Shown here piece after piece: positions 26,540 through 36,251 of a DNA stretch of 64,000 bases. How positions within the stretch are numbered: the stretch's first letter is position 1; each line of letters opens with the position of its first letter. The translations under genes and the position numbers were made by a program. The DNA is taken from contig NZ_VKAA01000014.1 in the NCBI RefSeq assembly GCF_007096635.1, forward strand, positions 1 through 64,000, in the 5' to 3' direction. The notes below the pieces were generated by a model. It was not told the origin of the DNA. It did no database searches and saw nothing but the letters and a program-made list of their open reading frames with translations. The DNA is from Mycolicibacterium sp. 018/SC-01/001 (lineage in GTDB: Bacteria; Actinomycetota; Actinomycetes; Mycobacteriales; Mycobacteriaceae).

Positions 26540-26634
26540 GGCACGTGCGTTAGGGCCCGGCTGTGCCGAAGCTATGCGCGGGCTGTGAAGCGTGGGCACA
26601 GCCGGCACACATGTCGGTCCGTCATCCTGGGCCC

Positions 26635-26889
26635 ATGACAGCGGATCGCGTGGGGTTCGACGACGGGGGCTGGGCGGTGCCCGACTCCCAACCGCAGCCG
26701 GAGCGACGTCGCTGGGGTGCGCGCGAGATCATGGCCGCGGTGGCGATCGCGGCGGTCATCGGCGGATTCGGTGGCGCGGCGATCTACGCGGCGAGAGGTG
26801 GCGGGCACCATCCCGGACCGTTCCCCTTCGAGACGTCCTGGGCCGGCACGCCGGAGGGCGCTCCGGTGGGAGGCGCGGGAATCTCCTAG
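26635..26889 (+). CDS. Small single-pass membrane protein
   Basis: An 84-residue protein with a charged, Pro-rich cytosolic N-terminus, one membrane helix at about 33-55 (AAVAIAAVIGGFGGAAIYAA) and a His/Pro/Gly-rich tail outside. It lies divergently from the response regulator at 26527, so it could be a target or accessory of that two-component system. It also immediately precedes the opp operon: its TAG stop forms the first bases of the -10 for the opp leader. ATG 26635 is the start closest to the homology; upstream residues look non-coding. Unknown function. Confidence 0.7.
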   Translation: MTADRVGFDDGGWAVPDSQPQPERRRWGAREIMAAVAIAAVIGGFGGAAIYAARGGGHHPGPFPFETSWAGTPEGAPVGGAGIS

Positions 26890-26892
26890 CCT
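26887..26892 (+). promoter_or_regulatory. -10 box for the opp leader ORF
   Basis: TAGCCT fits TANNNT, overlaps the stop codon of the small membrane gene, and ends seven bases before ATG 26900. This gives a leaderless start for the short ORF that couples into oppB. Confidence 0.45.
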
Positions 26893-26899
26893 TGGGCGC

Positions 26900-26929
26900 A
26901 TGCAGCCCCGAGGCGGACCCGCCGGATGA
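26900..26929 (+). CDS. Predicted 9-codon leader ORF coupled to oppB
   Basis: ATG 26900 opens a frame encoding MQPRGGPAG and stopping at TGA 26927-26929. Its stop overlaps oppB ATG 26926 as ATGA. A TANNNT box seven bases upstream makes it a leaderless ORF. The same layout is seen at cysD in this window. The Pro/Arg/Gly codons could make ribosome progress sensitive to those amino acids, fitting control of a peptide importer, but no such effect has been shown. Judged from position and overlap only. Confidence 0.4.
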   Translation: MQPRGGPAG

Positions 26930-27903
26930 CCCGCTTCCTGGCGCGCCGGCTGCTCAACTACCTGGTGCTGCTGGCGCTGGCGTCGTTCCTGGCGTTCACG
27001 CTGACCTCGCTGACGTTCCACCCGCTGGACAGCCTGCTCGAACGCAGCCCGCGTCCGCCACAGGCGGTGATCGACGCCAAGGCCGCTGAACTGGGGCTGG
27101 ATCAACCGATCCCGGTCCGGTACGCGCACTGGGTGTCCGGCGCGGTGCGTGGCGACTTCGGGACCACGGTGACCGGCCAGCCCGTGACCGACGAGCTGTG
27201 GCGCCGCGTCGGAGTGAGCCTGCGGCTGGTCGTCATCGGTTCGGTGCTCGGCACGGTCATCGGTGTCGTGGTAGGCGCCTGGGGCGCGATCCGCCAGTAC
27301 CGGCTGTCCGACCGGGTGATCACCGTGCTCGCGCTGCTCGTCATCAGCGCCCCCACGTTCGTGGTGGCCAACCTGTTGATCCTGGGTGCGCTCAAGGTCA
27401 ATTCGGTGCTCGGGGTGCAGCTGTTCGAATACACCGGGGAGACGTCGACCGACGCCGTCGGCGGCGGCTGGAACCAGTTCGTGGACCGGCTGCAGCACCT
27501 GGTGCTGCCGACCGCGACGCTGGCGCTGGCCTCGATCGCGGGGTTCAGCCGCTACCAGCGCAACGCGATGCTCGACGTGCTCGGTCAGGATTTCATCCGC
27601 ACCGCCAGGGCCAAGGGGCTCACGCGCCGCCAGGCGCTGTTCCGCCACGGTCTGCGCACCGCACTGATACCGATGGCGACACTGTTCGCCTACGGCGTCA
27701 GCGGTCTGGTGACCGGTGCGGTGTTCGTCGAGAAGATCTTCGGCTGGCACGGTATGGGTGAGTGGTTCGTGCAGGGCATCGCCGCCCAGGACACCAACAT
27801 CGTGGTCGCGTTCACCGTGTTCTCCGGGACGACGATCCTGCTGGGCGGTCTGCTCTCCGACGTTCTCTATGCCGCCCTCGATCCGCGGGTGCGTGTCTCA
27901 TGA
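26926..27903 (+). CDS. oppB: Oligopeptide ABC importer permease OppB
   Basis: A 325-residue permease with six membrane helices. The first helix is followed by a large outer loop, and the binding-protein-dependent permease EAA loop is present (ARAKGLTRRQALFRHGLR). Length and gene order (oppB-oppC-oppD-oppA) match what I recall of M. tuberculosis Rv1283c-Rv1280c rather than the dpp operon, where the binding-protein gene comes first. It imports short peptides such as glutathione-like molecules with OppC. Coupled to oppC (ATGA) and to the leader ORF. Confidence 0.92.
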   Translation: MTRFLARRLLNYLVLLALASFLAFTLTSLTFHPLDSLLERSPRPPQAVIDAKAAELGLDQPIPVRYAHWVSGAVRGDFGTTVTGQPVTDELWRRVGVSLRLVVIGSVLGTVIGVVVGAWGAIRQYRLSDRVITVLALLVISAPTFVVANLLILGALKVNSVLGVQLFEYTGETSTDAVGGGWNQFVDRLQHLVLPTATLALASIAGFSRYQRNAMLDVLGQDFIRTARAKGLTRRQALFRHGLRTALIPMATLFAYGVSGLVTGAVFVEKIFGWHGMGEWFVQGIAAQDTNIVVAFTVFSGTTILLGGLLSDVLYAALDPRVRVS

Positions 27904-28796
27904 CCGTTGACGATCCGGGCCAGGAATTCGCCACGCGACGCGCGCTGGTGTGGCGCCGGTTCCGCCGCAACCGGCCGGCGCTGGTGTCGGTCGTCGTGCT
28001 GATCGTCCTGTTCGTCGGCTGCTGGGCGCTACCGCCGCTGCTGCCCTACTCCTACACCGACCTCGACTACTACGCGCTGCAGCAGCCACCGTCACCGGAA
28101 CACTGGTTCGGCACCAACGCACTCGGTCAGGATCTGCTGGCGCAGACGCTGCGCGGCATGCAGAAATCGATGGTGATCGGCGTCTGCGTGGCCGTGATCT
28201 CCACACTGGTCGCCGCGACGGTGGGCGCGATCGCCGGGTATTTCGGCGGCTGGCGCGACACAGTGCTGATGTGGTTCGTCGACCTGCTGCTCGTGGTCCC
28301 GGGCTTCATCCTGATCGCGATCGTCACGCCGAGCACCCGCGGCGCGGGCACGGTGGTGTGGCTGATCGTCCTGCTCGCCGCGTTCAGCTGGATGATCAGC
28401 TCCCGCATGGTGCGTGGGTTGACGATGAGCCTGCGCGATCGCGAATTCGTCGCCGCCGCACGCTACATGGGCGTCAGCGACACGCGGATCATCGCCCGGC
28501 ACATCGTGCCCAACGTGGCGTCGATCCTGATCATCGACACGACCCTGAATGTCGGCGTCGCGATTCTCGCCGAAACCGGGCTGAGCTTCCTCGGTTTCGG
28601 GGTGCAGCCGCCTGACGTCTCCCTGGGCACCCTGATCGCCGCGGGGACAGGTTCGGTGACGACGTTCCCGTGGGTGTTCCTGTTCCCCGCCGGGGTCCTG
28701 GTGCTGATCGTGTTGTGCGCCAACCTGATCGGCGACGGACTGCGCGACGCACTCGATCCCGGCGTGCGCCCCGCCCGGATGAGGGCACGCCGATGA
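27900..28796 (+). CDS. oppC: Oligopeptide ABC importer permease OppC
   Basis: A 298-residue permease, partner of OppB. The N-terminal OppC_N helix ([20 protein letters not shown]) and the EAA loop ([20 protein letters not shown]) are visible, followed by [12 protein letters not shown]. It overlaps oppB by four bases at its start and oppD by four at its end. It forms the transmembrane pathway of the importer with OppB. Confidence 0.93.
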   Translation: MTVDDPGQEFATRRALVWRRFRRNRPALVSVVVLIVLFVGCWALPPLLPYSYTDLDYYALQQPPSPEHWFGTNALGQDLLAQTLRGMQKSMVIGVCVAVISTLVAATVGAIAGYFGGWRDTVLMWFVDLLLVVPGFILIAIVTPSTRGAGTVVWLIVLLAAFSWMISSRMVRGLTMSLRDREFVAAARYMGVSDTRIIARHIVPNVASILIIDTTLNVGVAILAETGLSFLGFGVQPPDVSLGTLIAAGTGSVTTFPWVFLFPAGVLVLIVLCANLIGDGLRDALDPGVRPARMRARR

Positions 28797-30619
28797 CCCT
28801 GCTGCAGGTCCGGGGACTGACCGTCACGTTCCCCACCGACACCGAACGGGTCGCCGCGGTGCGCGGACTCGACTACGACGTCGCCGCCGGAGAGGTCGTG
28901 GCGCTGGTCGGCGAATCCGGTGCCGGCAAGTCGGCGGGCGCGATGGCCGTCGTCGGCCTGCTGCCCGAGTACGCCGAGGTGTCCGGCTCCGTGACGCTGC
29001 ACGGCACCGAGTTGCTGACCGGCTCCGATGCCGATATGTCGCGCGTACGCGGAGCCAAGATCGGCACCGTCTTCCAGGACCCGATGTCGTCGCTGACCCC
29101 CGTCTACACGGTCGGCGACCAGATCGCCGAGGCGATCCGGATTCACCGCCGGGACATCAGCCGGCACGCCGCGCGCGCCCGTGCGGTCGAACTCCTCGAC
29201 CTCGTCGGCATCGCCGAGCCTGCTAAACGGGCGGCGGCGTTCCCCCACGAACTCTCCGGCGGCGAGCGTCAGCGTGTGGTGATCGCGATCGCGATCGCCA
29301 ACGACCCCGACCTGCTGATCTGCGACGAACCGACGACGGCGCTCGATGTCACGGTGCAGGCGCAGATCCTCGATGTGCTGCGTACCGCGCGCGACGTCAC
29401 CGGCGCCGGCGTGCTGATCATCACCCACGATCTCGGCGTCGTCGCGGAGTTCGCCGACCGCGCACTGGTCATGTACGCCGGGCGGGCCGTCGAGACCGCA
29501 CCGGTCGCCGACCTGTACACCGAGCGCCGGATGCCCTACACCGCAGGCCTGTTGGGGTCTGTGCCCCGACTGGAGGCGCACCAGGGGGCCCGGCTGGTGC
29601 CGATCCCCGGCGCTCCCCCGTCGCTGTCGGCGCTGCCCGCCGGCTGCCCGTTCACGCCGCGCTGCCCCCTGGCCGTCGCAGAGTGCGGTGACGCCGAGCC
29701 GCCGCTGACACCGGTCGCGTCCGACCACGCCGTCGCCTGCATCCGGCACGAGGATGTCGTCGGCCGCAGTGCGGCTGAGATCTACGGGGTGAGCACCGAG
29801 CCCGCACCCACCCCCGCCGAGTCCGATGCGCCGGTCGTCGTGTCGGTGCGGGATCTGGTCAAGACGTTCCCGTTGACCACGGGCGTGGTGCTGCGTCGCC
29901 GGGTCGGCGAGGTCCGCGCGGTGGACGGCGTCGACCTGACGCTGCGGCAGGGCCGCACGCTGGGCATCGTCGGCGAGTCCGGGTCCGGCAAGTCCACGAC
30001 GCTGCACCAGATCCTGGGGCTGACCGCCCCGCAGCAAGGCACCATCGAGGTCCTCGGCACCGACGTCGCGTCCCTGGACCGCAGGGCTCGCCGCGCGCTG
30101 CGCGGGGATCTGCAGGTGGTGTTCCAAGACCCGGTCGCATCCCTCGACCCTCGGCTTCCGGTGTCCGACGTGCTCGCAGAACCGTTGCAGGCCAACGGTA
30201 CTGACAAGAGGGCCACCGCGGACCGGGTGGCCGAGTTGCTGACGCTGGTGGGATTGCGCCGCGACGACGCCGCCCGCTATCCGGCCGAGTTCTCCGGCGG
30301 GCAGAAGCAGCGCATCGGCATCGCCCGCGCCCTGGCGCTGCGGCCGAAGATCCTCGCGCTCGACGAACCGGTCTCGGCGCTGGACGTGTCCATCCAGGCC
30401 GGCATCGTCAACCTGCTGCTCGACCTGCAAGACCGTTTCGGGCTGGCGTATCTGTTCGTGTCCCACGATCTGTCGGTGGTCAGGCACCTGGCCCACGACG
30501 TCGCGGTGATGCATCGGGGCAAGATCGTCGAACAGGGCAGCAGCGACGAGGTGTTCGGCTCCCCACGCGCCGAGTACACGCGGCGGCTGCTGGCCGCGGT
30601 TCCACGCCCGCCCGGTTAG
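28793..30619 (+). CDS. oppD: Oligopeptide ABC importer, fused double ATPase OppD
   Basis: A 608-residue protein with two ATPase domains in one chain, like mycobacterial OppD (OppD plus OppF elsewhere). Domain one has [18 protein letters not shown] and [12 protein letters not shown]; domain two has [18 protein letters not shown] and [12 protein letters not shown]. After the first domain comes a cysteine-rich stretch ([21 protein letters not shown]) of the oligo_HPY type. Related mycobacterial importers are reported to bind an iron-sulfur cluster at this kind of site; that is recalled, not shown here. Confidence 0.93.
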   Translation: MTLLQVRGLTVTFPTDTERVAAVRGLDYDVAAGEVVALVGESGAGKSAGAMAVVGLLPEYAEVSGSVTLHGTELLTGSDADMSRVRGAKIGTVFQDPMSSLTPVYTVGDQIAEAIRIHRRDISRHAARARAVELLDLVGIAEPAKRAAAFPHELSGGERQRVVIAIAIANDPDLLICDEPTTALDVTVQAQILDVLRTARDVTGAGVLIITHDLGVVAEFADRALVMYAGRAVETAPVADLYTERRMPYTAGLLGSVPRLEAHQGARLVPIPGAPPSLSALPAGCPFTPRCPLAVAECGDAEPPLTPVASDHAVACIRHEDVVGRSAAEIYGVSTEPAPTPAESDAPVVVSVRDLVKTFPLTTGVVLRRRVGEVRAVDGVDLTLRQGRTLGIVGESGSGKSTTLHQILGLTAPQQGTIEVLGTDVASLDRRARRALRGDLQVVFQDPVASLDPRLPVSDVLAEPLQANGTDKRATADRVAELLTLVGLRRDDAARYPAEFSGGQKQRIGIARALALRPKILALDEPVSALDVSIQAGIVNLLLDLQDRFGLAYLFVSHDLSVVRHLAHDVAVMHRGKIVEQGSSDEVFGSPRAEYTRRLLAAVPRPPG

Positions 30620-30622
30620 AGT
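30617..30622 (+). promoter_or_regulatory. Possible internal -10 box for oppA
   Basis: TAGAGT overlaps the oppD stop codon and lies eight bases before oppA ATG. A separate short-leader transcript would give extra binding protein relative to the membrane subunits, a common need in importers. Pattern match only. Confidence 0.35.
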
Positions 30623-30630
30623 CTGACCGC

Positions 30631-32295
30631 ATGACCCTCCTGCTGCGCCTGCTCTGCCTCGGGTTCGTCGGCATCCTGCTGCTGACCGGCTGCTCGTCCT
30701 CGGAGCCCGCCCCATCGGCCGCCGGCAGCGCCGAGCTGGGCGGCACCGCCGACATCAACCCGCAGGACCCCTCCACGCTGCAGCAGGGTGGCACGTTGCG
30801 GCTGGCGCTGACCGGGTTCCCCGCCACCTTCAACAACCTGCACATCGACGGCAATCTCGGTGAGATCGGAGCGATGTACAAGACCATGCTGCCGCGGGCG
30901 TTCTTCATCAAGCCCAACGGCGAGATGACCGTCAACAGTGACTACTTCACCAACGTCGAGCTCACCAGCACGGACCCGCAGGTGGTCACGTACACGATCA
31001 ACCCGAAGGCGGTCTGGAGCAACGGCCGGCCGATCACCTGGGAGGACCTCGCGGCCGAGGTGAATGCGACCAGCGGTAAGGACAAGCGCTATCTGTTCGC
31101 GGCCCCCAACGGCGCCGAGCGCGTCGCCTCGGTGACCAAGGGCGTCGACGATCGGCAGGCGGTCATGACGTTCGCGCGGCACTATGCCGACTGGAAGGGG
31201 ATCTTCGCCGGTAACGGCATGCTGTTCCCGAAGGAGATGACCGGCACACCCGAAGCCTTCAACAACGAGTTCCGCAACGGACCACCGCCCACCGCGGGAC
31301 CGTTCATCATCACCAACATCGACCGGGGTGCGCAGCGGATCACGTTGGGGCGCAACCCGAAATGGTGGGGAACCCCCCCGCTGCTGGACTCCATCAGCTA
31401 CACCGTGCTCGACGACGCGGCCCGGATCCCGGCGTTGCTGAACAATTCCCTCGACGCGTCCGGTGTCGCCTCGCTCGACGAGCTCAAGACGACCCGGAAT
31501 GCGCCGGGCATCGCGATGCGGCGCGCCCCGTCGGCGCAGTGGTACCACATGACGTTCAACGGGGCGCCGGGCTCGATCCTCGCGGACCCGAAGCTGCGGA
31601 TGGCCATCGCGCAGGGAATCGACCGGCAGGCGATCGCAACAGTCACCCAGAACGGCCTCGTCGACAAACCCGTGCCGCTGAACAACCACATCTACCTGGC
31701 GGGCCAGGAGGGCTACCAGGACAACAGCATTCCCTTCGACCCGGAGGCGGCCAAGCGTGAACTCGATGCGCTGGGCTGGAGCCAGAACGGCCAGTTCCGA
31801 GAGAAGGACGGGCGCCGGCTGACCATTCGCGACGTGTTCTACGACGCGCAGAGCACCCAGCAGATCGCGGTGGTCGCCCAGAACAACCTGGCGCAGATCG
31901 GCGTCGACCTGCAACTGGTACCCGCCGCCGGCGGCAAGCTGTTCACCGACTTCGTCGTTCCCGGCAACTTCGACATCGTGCAATTCGCCTGGGGAGGCGA
32001 CGCTTTCGCCCTGTCCAGCCTCACCCAGGCGTACGCGTCGGCCGGCGAGAGCAACTACGGCAAGATCGGCAGCCCCGAGATCGACGCGAAGATCGAGCAG
32101 ACGCTCTCGGAGCTGGACCCGGCCAAGGCCCGCACGCTGGCCAACGAGGTCGACAGGATGATCTGGCAGGAGGTGCACAGCTTGCCGCTCTTCCAGGCTC
32201 CGGGCAACGTCGCGGTGCGCGCCACGCTGGCCAACTACGGGCCCGCCGGTATCGGCGACCTGAACTACACCGCGATCGGCTTCATGAAGCAGTGA
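30631..32295 (+). CDS. oppA: Peptide-binding lipoprotein OppA
   Basis: A 554-residue SBP_bac_5-type binding protein. It has a lipoprotein signal with lipobox LLTGC (Cys21), so it is anchored to the outer face of the plasma membrane. GGTLRLALTGFPATFN opens the fold, and AQGIDRQAI and the PAAGGKLFTDF region lie in the C-terminal lobe. It captures peptides and delivers them to OppBC. The last of the four opp genes; its 3' end overlaps the convergent hydrolase by 14 bases. Confidence 0.93.
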   Translation: MTLLLRLLCLGFVGILLLTGCSSSEPAPSAAGSAELGGTADINPQDPSTLQQGGTLRLALTGFPATFNNLHIDGNLGEIGAMYKTMLPRAFFIKPNGEMTVNSDYFTNVELTSTDPQVVTYTINPKAVWSNGRPITWEDLAAEVNATSGKDKRYLFAAPNGAERVASVTKGVDDRQAVMTFARHYADWKGIFAGNGMLFPKEMTGTPEAFNNEFRNGPPPTAGPFIITNIDRGAQRITLGRNPKWWGTPPLLDSISYTVLDDAARIPALLNNSLDASGVASLDELKTTRNAPGIAMRRAPSAQWYHMTFNGAPGSILADPKLRMAIAQGIDRQAIATVTQNGLVDKPVPLNNHIYLAGQEGYQDNSIPFDPEAAKRELDALGWSQNGQFREKDGRRLTIRDVFYDAQSTQQIAVVAQNNLAQIGVDLQLVPAAGGKLFTDFVVPGNFDIVQFAWGGDAFALSSLTQAYASAGESNYGKIGSPEIDAKIEQTLSELDPAKARTLANEVDRMIWQEVHSLPLFQAPGNVAVRATLANYGPAGIGDLNYTAIGFMKQ

Positions 32296-33559
32296 CCTGA
32301 CGGACCGCGCGCGGCACGACGTCGGGGACCGTGCCCTCCGCCCGGGCGGCCACCTTGATCGCGGCGACGAGCAGGCGGATCGACAGGTTCGCCGGCAGTC
32401 TGTCCAGTTCCGTTCCGCGCGACCCGATTTCGGCGATCTGACCCGCGGCGGCCGCCCGGCACACCTGCAGCGCTGCGTGCTCACGCGTGTCGAGCATGCT
32501 GTGCCCGGCCGTGGGGAGATCGACGAGGACGGCGTCGGGGATCAGAGTCGCGACCCGCTGCGCGATACCGGGAGGCGTGGTGAGGTCGCGGCCTCCGGAG
32601 AGCACCGCGGTCGGCCACCGGAAGCCCGGCATGGCCGACGCGAGATCGTAGGGCTCCGAATCGAATTCGACGTCTCCGGTGGCCATCTCGCGGAGCGCGA
32701 CGGCCGGATCCAGCGGCAGGCCGTCGGGTTCGGCGCCGTAGTTCAGCTCGCGGTAGGCGATGCGCTCGACGAGGTCGGGCTCGTGCTGATAGGGCGTCTT
32801 GCGTTCCATCAGGTTGCGCTCACCGAAGCCCACAGCGGCCCACAGCCAGTCATGGCCGGCCAGCAACAGGTCGAGCTGCCTGCACAGCACGTCCGGGCCG
32901 GCGACCCCGTACATGTCGCCGATCAGCTGCACGTCCTTGCTCGTCACCACCCCGGTGTCGACCAATCGGCGCACCTTGGCCGCGAGCTCCGCCGTCCCCG
33001 GTTCGGTCCCGTCCCACAGCACGCGGCGAGTCTGTGCGCGCACCTCGTCGATGTCGTCGGCCGACAGCAGCGGCGAGTCGAGCACCATGGACTGCACGCG
33101 CGACGGATGCGACACGCCGAGACCGGCGGCCAGGTAGGTGCCGTACGAGGCACCGTAGACGATGGCCTTCTCGACATGCGCGTCGTCGAGCACCGCGGCG
33201 AGATCGTCCACGACCGCGCGCACGGTCAGCGCCTCTGCTGGGAGATCCTGCCCCGCGTCGTCGTGGCGGGACAGCCCGACGCCGCGGTGCTCGACCATGA
33301 TCACGTCGAGCCCGGCGAGCGCAGCGCGTCGGCGAAACGCCCGGTAGAGGGCCACCGAGCAGGCCCCCGGCCCGCCCGGGATGACCAGCAGCGGGTGCGC
33401 GGACTTACGCCCGCTGCGCACGTAGTAGAGGTCGAACTCGCCGTCGGCGCCGCTGCTGCCGGAGGCCGGACCCGTGCCGAATGGCCGCCGGACCGGCCGC
33501 ACGCCGGGCAGCGCGGCCAGCTTGGCGTGCACGCGCCGCCGCTTGGCGTTCATCGTCAT
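32282..33559 (-). CDS. Alpha/beta-hydrolase, proline iminopeptidase-like
   Basis: A 425-residue hydrolase. The oxyanion motif GGPG (IPGGPGACS) and the nucleophile elbow GASYGTYLA, with a late acid (LSGGRDLTTPP) and histidine (TAGHSMLD), give the Ser-Asp-His triad. A cap domain lies between about 170 and 320. This layout fits the S33 peptidase/tripeptidyl aminopeptidase group. With an N-terminus lacking a signal peptide it should act in the cytosol, possibly on peptides imported by the neighbouring Opp system. The link is inferred from convergent position only. Confidence 0.78.
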   Translation of the reverse strand: MTMNAKRRRVHAKLAALPGVRPVRRPFGTGPASGSSGADGEFDLYYVRSGRKSAHPLLVIPGGPGACSVALYRAFRRRAALAGLDVIMVEHRGVGLSRHDDAGQDLPAEALTVRAVVDDLAAVLDDAHVEKAIVYGASYGTYLAAGLGVSHPSRVQSMVLDSPLLSADDIDEVRAQTRRVLWDGTEPGTAELAAKVRRLVDTGVVTSKDVQLIGDMYGVAGPDVLCRQLDLLLAGHDWLWAAVGFGERNLMERKTPYQHEPDLVERIAYRELNYGAEPDGLPLDPAVALREMATGDVEFDSEPYDLASAMPGFRWPTAVLSGGRDLTTPPGIAQRVATLIPDAVLVDLPTAGHSMLDTREHAALQVCRAAAAGQIAEIGSRGTELDRLPANLSIRLLVAAIKVAARAEGTVPDVVPRAVRQVTAS

Positions 33560-33663
33560 CGCGCCCCATTCTGCCCCGGCACGGGGGTTCGGGGCATGCC
33601 GGTTCGGTTCGAGCTGAGCGAAAGCAGTGGCAGCGTCGGCGCGCGCCGGTAGGAATCTCGGTC

Positions 33664-34878
33664 ATGACCTCTGTCGATCACCTCACCGCCCTGCTGCCCG
33701 GTTCCGACGGCTTCACCGCGCTGCTGCGCGACATCGCGGCCGGGGCCGCCGACCGCGACCGCAACGACGAGAATCCCGTCGAGCAGGTCGCGGCGCTCAA
33801 GCGCGCCGGCTTCGGCACGCTGCGACTGCCTGCCGCCTTCGGCGGCCCCGGACTGACCGTGCCGCAACTGTTCTCGACCGTCATCGACGTGGCGCGCGCG
33901 GACCCGATCGTGGCGCACATCTTCCGAACGCATTTCTGGTTCGTCGAGGAGAGACTGCGGACCTCCACCGATCCGCGCTCGGCCGGGTGGCTCTCCAGGG
34001 TGGCCGAGGGCAAGACGTTCGGCAATGCGTTCAGCGAGAAGGGCTCCAACGCTGTGGGCAGCCTGGTGTTCAACACCCGGTTGCTGCCCGGCGACGGTGG
34101 GTTCCGGCTCGACGGCGAGAAGTTCTACAGCACCGGGACGCTCTTCTCCGACTACCTGACCGTCACGGCCACGACCGATCACGACTCGGTGGCCACCGTG
34201 GTGGTGCCCGCGGATCGGGCCGGTGTGCAGATCGTCGACGACTGGGACGGCTTCGGTCAGCGTCGCACCGGAACCGGCACCACCGTGTTCACCGACGTCG
34301 CGGTCTCTGCTGAGGAGATTCTGAGCGACAGCCCGTACGACGCGGAGCCGCAGCCGACGGTGCAGTACGCCTCGCTGCAGCTGTTCATCCACGCCGTGGT
34401 CGCCGGGATCCTGGAGTCGGTGGTCGACGACGGTGTTGCCCTGTTGCGGTCCCGCGAGCGCAGCTTCAGCCACGCGGTGACCGAACGGCCGACCGATGAC
34501 CCGCTGCTGCAGCGCCAGCTCGGCGAGATCGCCAGCACGGCGGCCATCGCGCGGGCGGCTGTGCTCGATGCGGCCGTCGCGATCGGCGCGGCGACCGACT
34601 CCTACGACGCCGACCGCGTGCCCGATGCCCAGCTGGCCACCGAGGCGCAGCTCAAGGTCGCCAAGGTCAAGGTTCACCTCGATGCGGTGGCCCCGGAGGC
34701 CGCGACACGCCTGCTGGAACTCGGCGGGGCGAGCGCGGCCAGCCGCAGCCGCAATCTCGATCGGCACTGGCGCAACATCCGCACGATCACGCTGCACAAC
34801 CCGGTGGGGCTGAAGGCCCGCGCGATCGGCCAGAACCTGTTGCACGGCACGGCACTTCCTGCCAACGCATACTTCTGA
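33664..34878 (+). CDS. Acyl-CoA-dehydrogenase-fold flavin monooxygenase, DszC/SfnB-like
   Basis: A 404-residue protein of the acyl-CoA dehydrogenase fold that in this branch acts as a reduced-flavin-dependent monooxygenase. Features include FGGPGL at 59-64, the GNAFSEKGSNAVG segment where the flavin docks, and EKFYSTGTLFSDYL. Close relatives oxidise organosulfur compounds (DszC on dibenzothiophene) or alkanesulfonate precursors. It is followed after 11 bases by a DszA-like gene, which strengthens the organosulfur reading. No DszB desulfinase or flavin reductase is next to them. Exact substrate unknown. Confidence 0.8.
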   Translation: MTSVDHLTALLPGSDGFTALLRDIAAGAADRDRNDENPVEQVAALKRAGFGTLRLPAAFGGPGLTVPQLFSTVIDVARADPIVAHIFRTHFWFVEERLRTSTDPRSAGWLSRVAEGKTFGNAFSEKGSNAVGSLVFNTRLLPGDGGFRLDGEKFYSTGTLFSDYLTVTATTDHDSVATVVVPADRAGVQIVDDWDGFGQRRTGTGTTVFTDVAVSAEEILSDSPYDAEPQPTVQYASLQLFIHAVVAGILESVVDDGVALLRSRERSFSHAVTERPTDDPLLQRQLGEIASTAAIARAAVLDAAVAIGAATDSYDADRVPDAQLATEAQLKVAKVKVHLDAVAPEAATRLLELGGASAASRSRNLDRHWRNIRTITLHNPVGLKARAIGQNLLHGTALPANAYF

Positions 34879-34889
34879 ACGGAGCATCC

Positions 34890-36245
34890 GTGACTCGTCA
34901 GCTGCACCTCGGCGGATTCCAGATCGCGTCGCAGGTCACCCACTCCCATGCCGCGTGGCGTCACCCCGCCAGCGACACCCGCTTCACCACGCCGGACTAC
35001 TACCACCGCATCGGACGCATCCTGGAACGCGGCAAGTTCGACTTCGTGTTCTTCGCCGACCTCCTGGCCGCCCCGGTGCGCTACGGCGACGACATCAGCG
35101 AACCGCTGCGCCGCGGCACCCAGGCCACCGCCACGCTGGACCCGTCGATCGTCGCGGCGAGCATCGGGGCCGTCACTTCCCGGCTCGGCGTTGCCATCAC
35201 CAAGTCCGCCACCTACTTCCACCCCTACGAGTTGGCGCGCATCTTCGCCAGTCTCGACCACATCACCGCGGGGCGGGTGGCGTGGAACATCGTCACCTCG
35301 CTGACCCAGAGTGAGGCCCAGAACTTCGGGCACGAGAACCATCTGGGTCACGACGACCGCTACCTGCGGGCCGACGAATTCGTGCGCACCGCACTGGAGT
35401 TGTGGTCGAGTTGGGACCCGGATGCGCTGGTCCTGGACAAGGGGTCGGGGGTGTTCGCCGACCCGGAGCGGGTGCGTCGGATCGACCATGCCGGACAGTT
35501 CTTCCGCACCCGGGGGCCGCTCAACGTGCCCCACTCACCGCAGGGCCGGCCGGTGCTGATCCAGGCGGGCTCCTCGGCGACGGGCCGGGATTTCGCCGCC
35601 CGGTGGGCCGAGGCGATCTTCGAGATCGATCCCACGCCGGAGGGGCGGCGCACGTACTACGACGACATCAAGTCCCGCGCGTCGGACCTGGGCCGCGATC
35701 CCGACAAGGTGCTGATCTTCCCGGCGTTCCTGCCGTTCATCGGGGAGACCGAATCGATCGCCCGCGAGAAGCAGGCCTTCCACAACGAGCTCGCCGATCC
35801 GGTGTCGGGCCTGATCACGTTGTCGGTGCACACCGATCACGACTTCTCGCGCTACGACCTCGACGCGCCGGTCGAGGACATCACCGTCACCGGCACCCAG
35901 GGTTTGTTCGACACCGCGCGCCGCGTCGCCGACCGCGACAACCTCACGCTGCGTGACATCGGCAACTGGTACGCCCAGGGGGTGCTGCTGCCCCAGTTCG
36001 TCGGCACCGCCACGCAGGTCGCCGACCAGATCGAGGAGTCGTTCCGGGCCGGCGAAGCCGACGGCTTCATGGTGTCGGCGGCTCAGACTCCCGGCACCTT
36101 CAACGACTTCGTCGACGCGGTGGTCCCGGAGTTGCAGCGGCGCGGCCTGTTCCGCAGCGAATACACCGGCACGACACTGCGGGATCACTTGGGTCTCGGG
36201 CCGGTCGACGCCGAGGCACCGCAGCGGCTGCAGTCGGCGAGCTGA
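34890..36245 (+). CDS. NtaA/SnaA/DszA-family FMN-dependent monooxygenase
   Basis: A 451-residue luciferase-fold enzyme of the NtaA/DszA subgroup; DszA is of similar size. KFDFVFFADLLA near the start, the internal GRVAWNIVTSLTQSEAQNFG that lines the flavin pocket and VLIQAGSSATGRDFAA are recognisable. Reduced FMN would come from a separate reductase. It starts at GTG 34890, 11 bases after the DszC-like gene, so the two probably act on successive oxidation steps of a sulfur or nitrogen compound. Ends six bases from the convergent SbcC-like gene. Confidence 0.85.
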   Translation: MTRQLHLGGFQIASQVTHSHAAWRHPASDTRFTTPDYYHRIGRILERGKFDFVFFADLLAAPVRYGDDISEPLRRGTQATATLDPSIVAASIGAVTSRLGVAITKSATYFHPYELARIFASLDHITAGRVAWNIVTSLTQSEAQNFGHENHLGHDDRYLRADEFVRTALELWSSWDPDALVLDKGSGVFADPERVRRIDHAGQFFRTRGPLNVPHSPQGRPVLIQAGSSATGRDFAARWAEAIFEIDPTPEGRRTYYDDIKSRASDLGRDPDKVLIFPAFLPFIGETESIAREKQAFHNELADPVSGLITLSVHTDHDFSRYDLDAPVEDITVTGTQGLFDTARRVADRDNLTLRDIGNWYAQGVLLPQFVGTATQVADQIEESFRAGEADGFMVSAAQTPGTFNDFVDAVVPELQRRGLFRSEYTGTTLRDHLGLGPVDAEAPQRLQSAS

Positions 36246-36251
36246 GCCGGC

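Noticed and set aside
28463-30715. 750-codon minus-strand open frame opposite oppC/oppD
   Set aside because: Shadow of the OppD reading frame, with no recognisable domain and no start signal.
33597-33653. 18-codon frame upstream of the DszC-like gene as a leader ORF
   Set aside because: No -10 box before its ATG and its stop does not overlap the downstream start, unlike the cysD and oppB cases.
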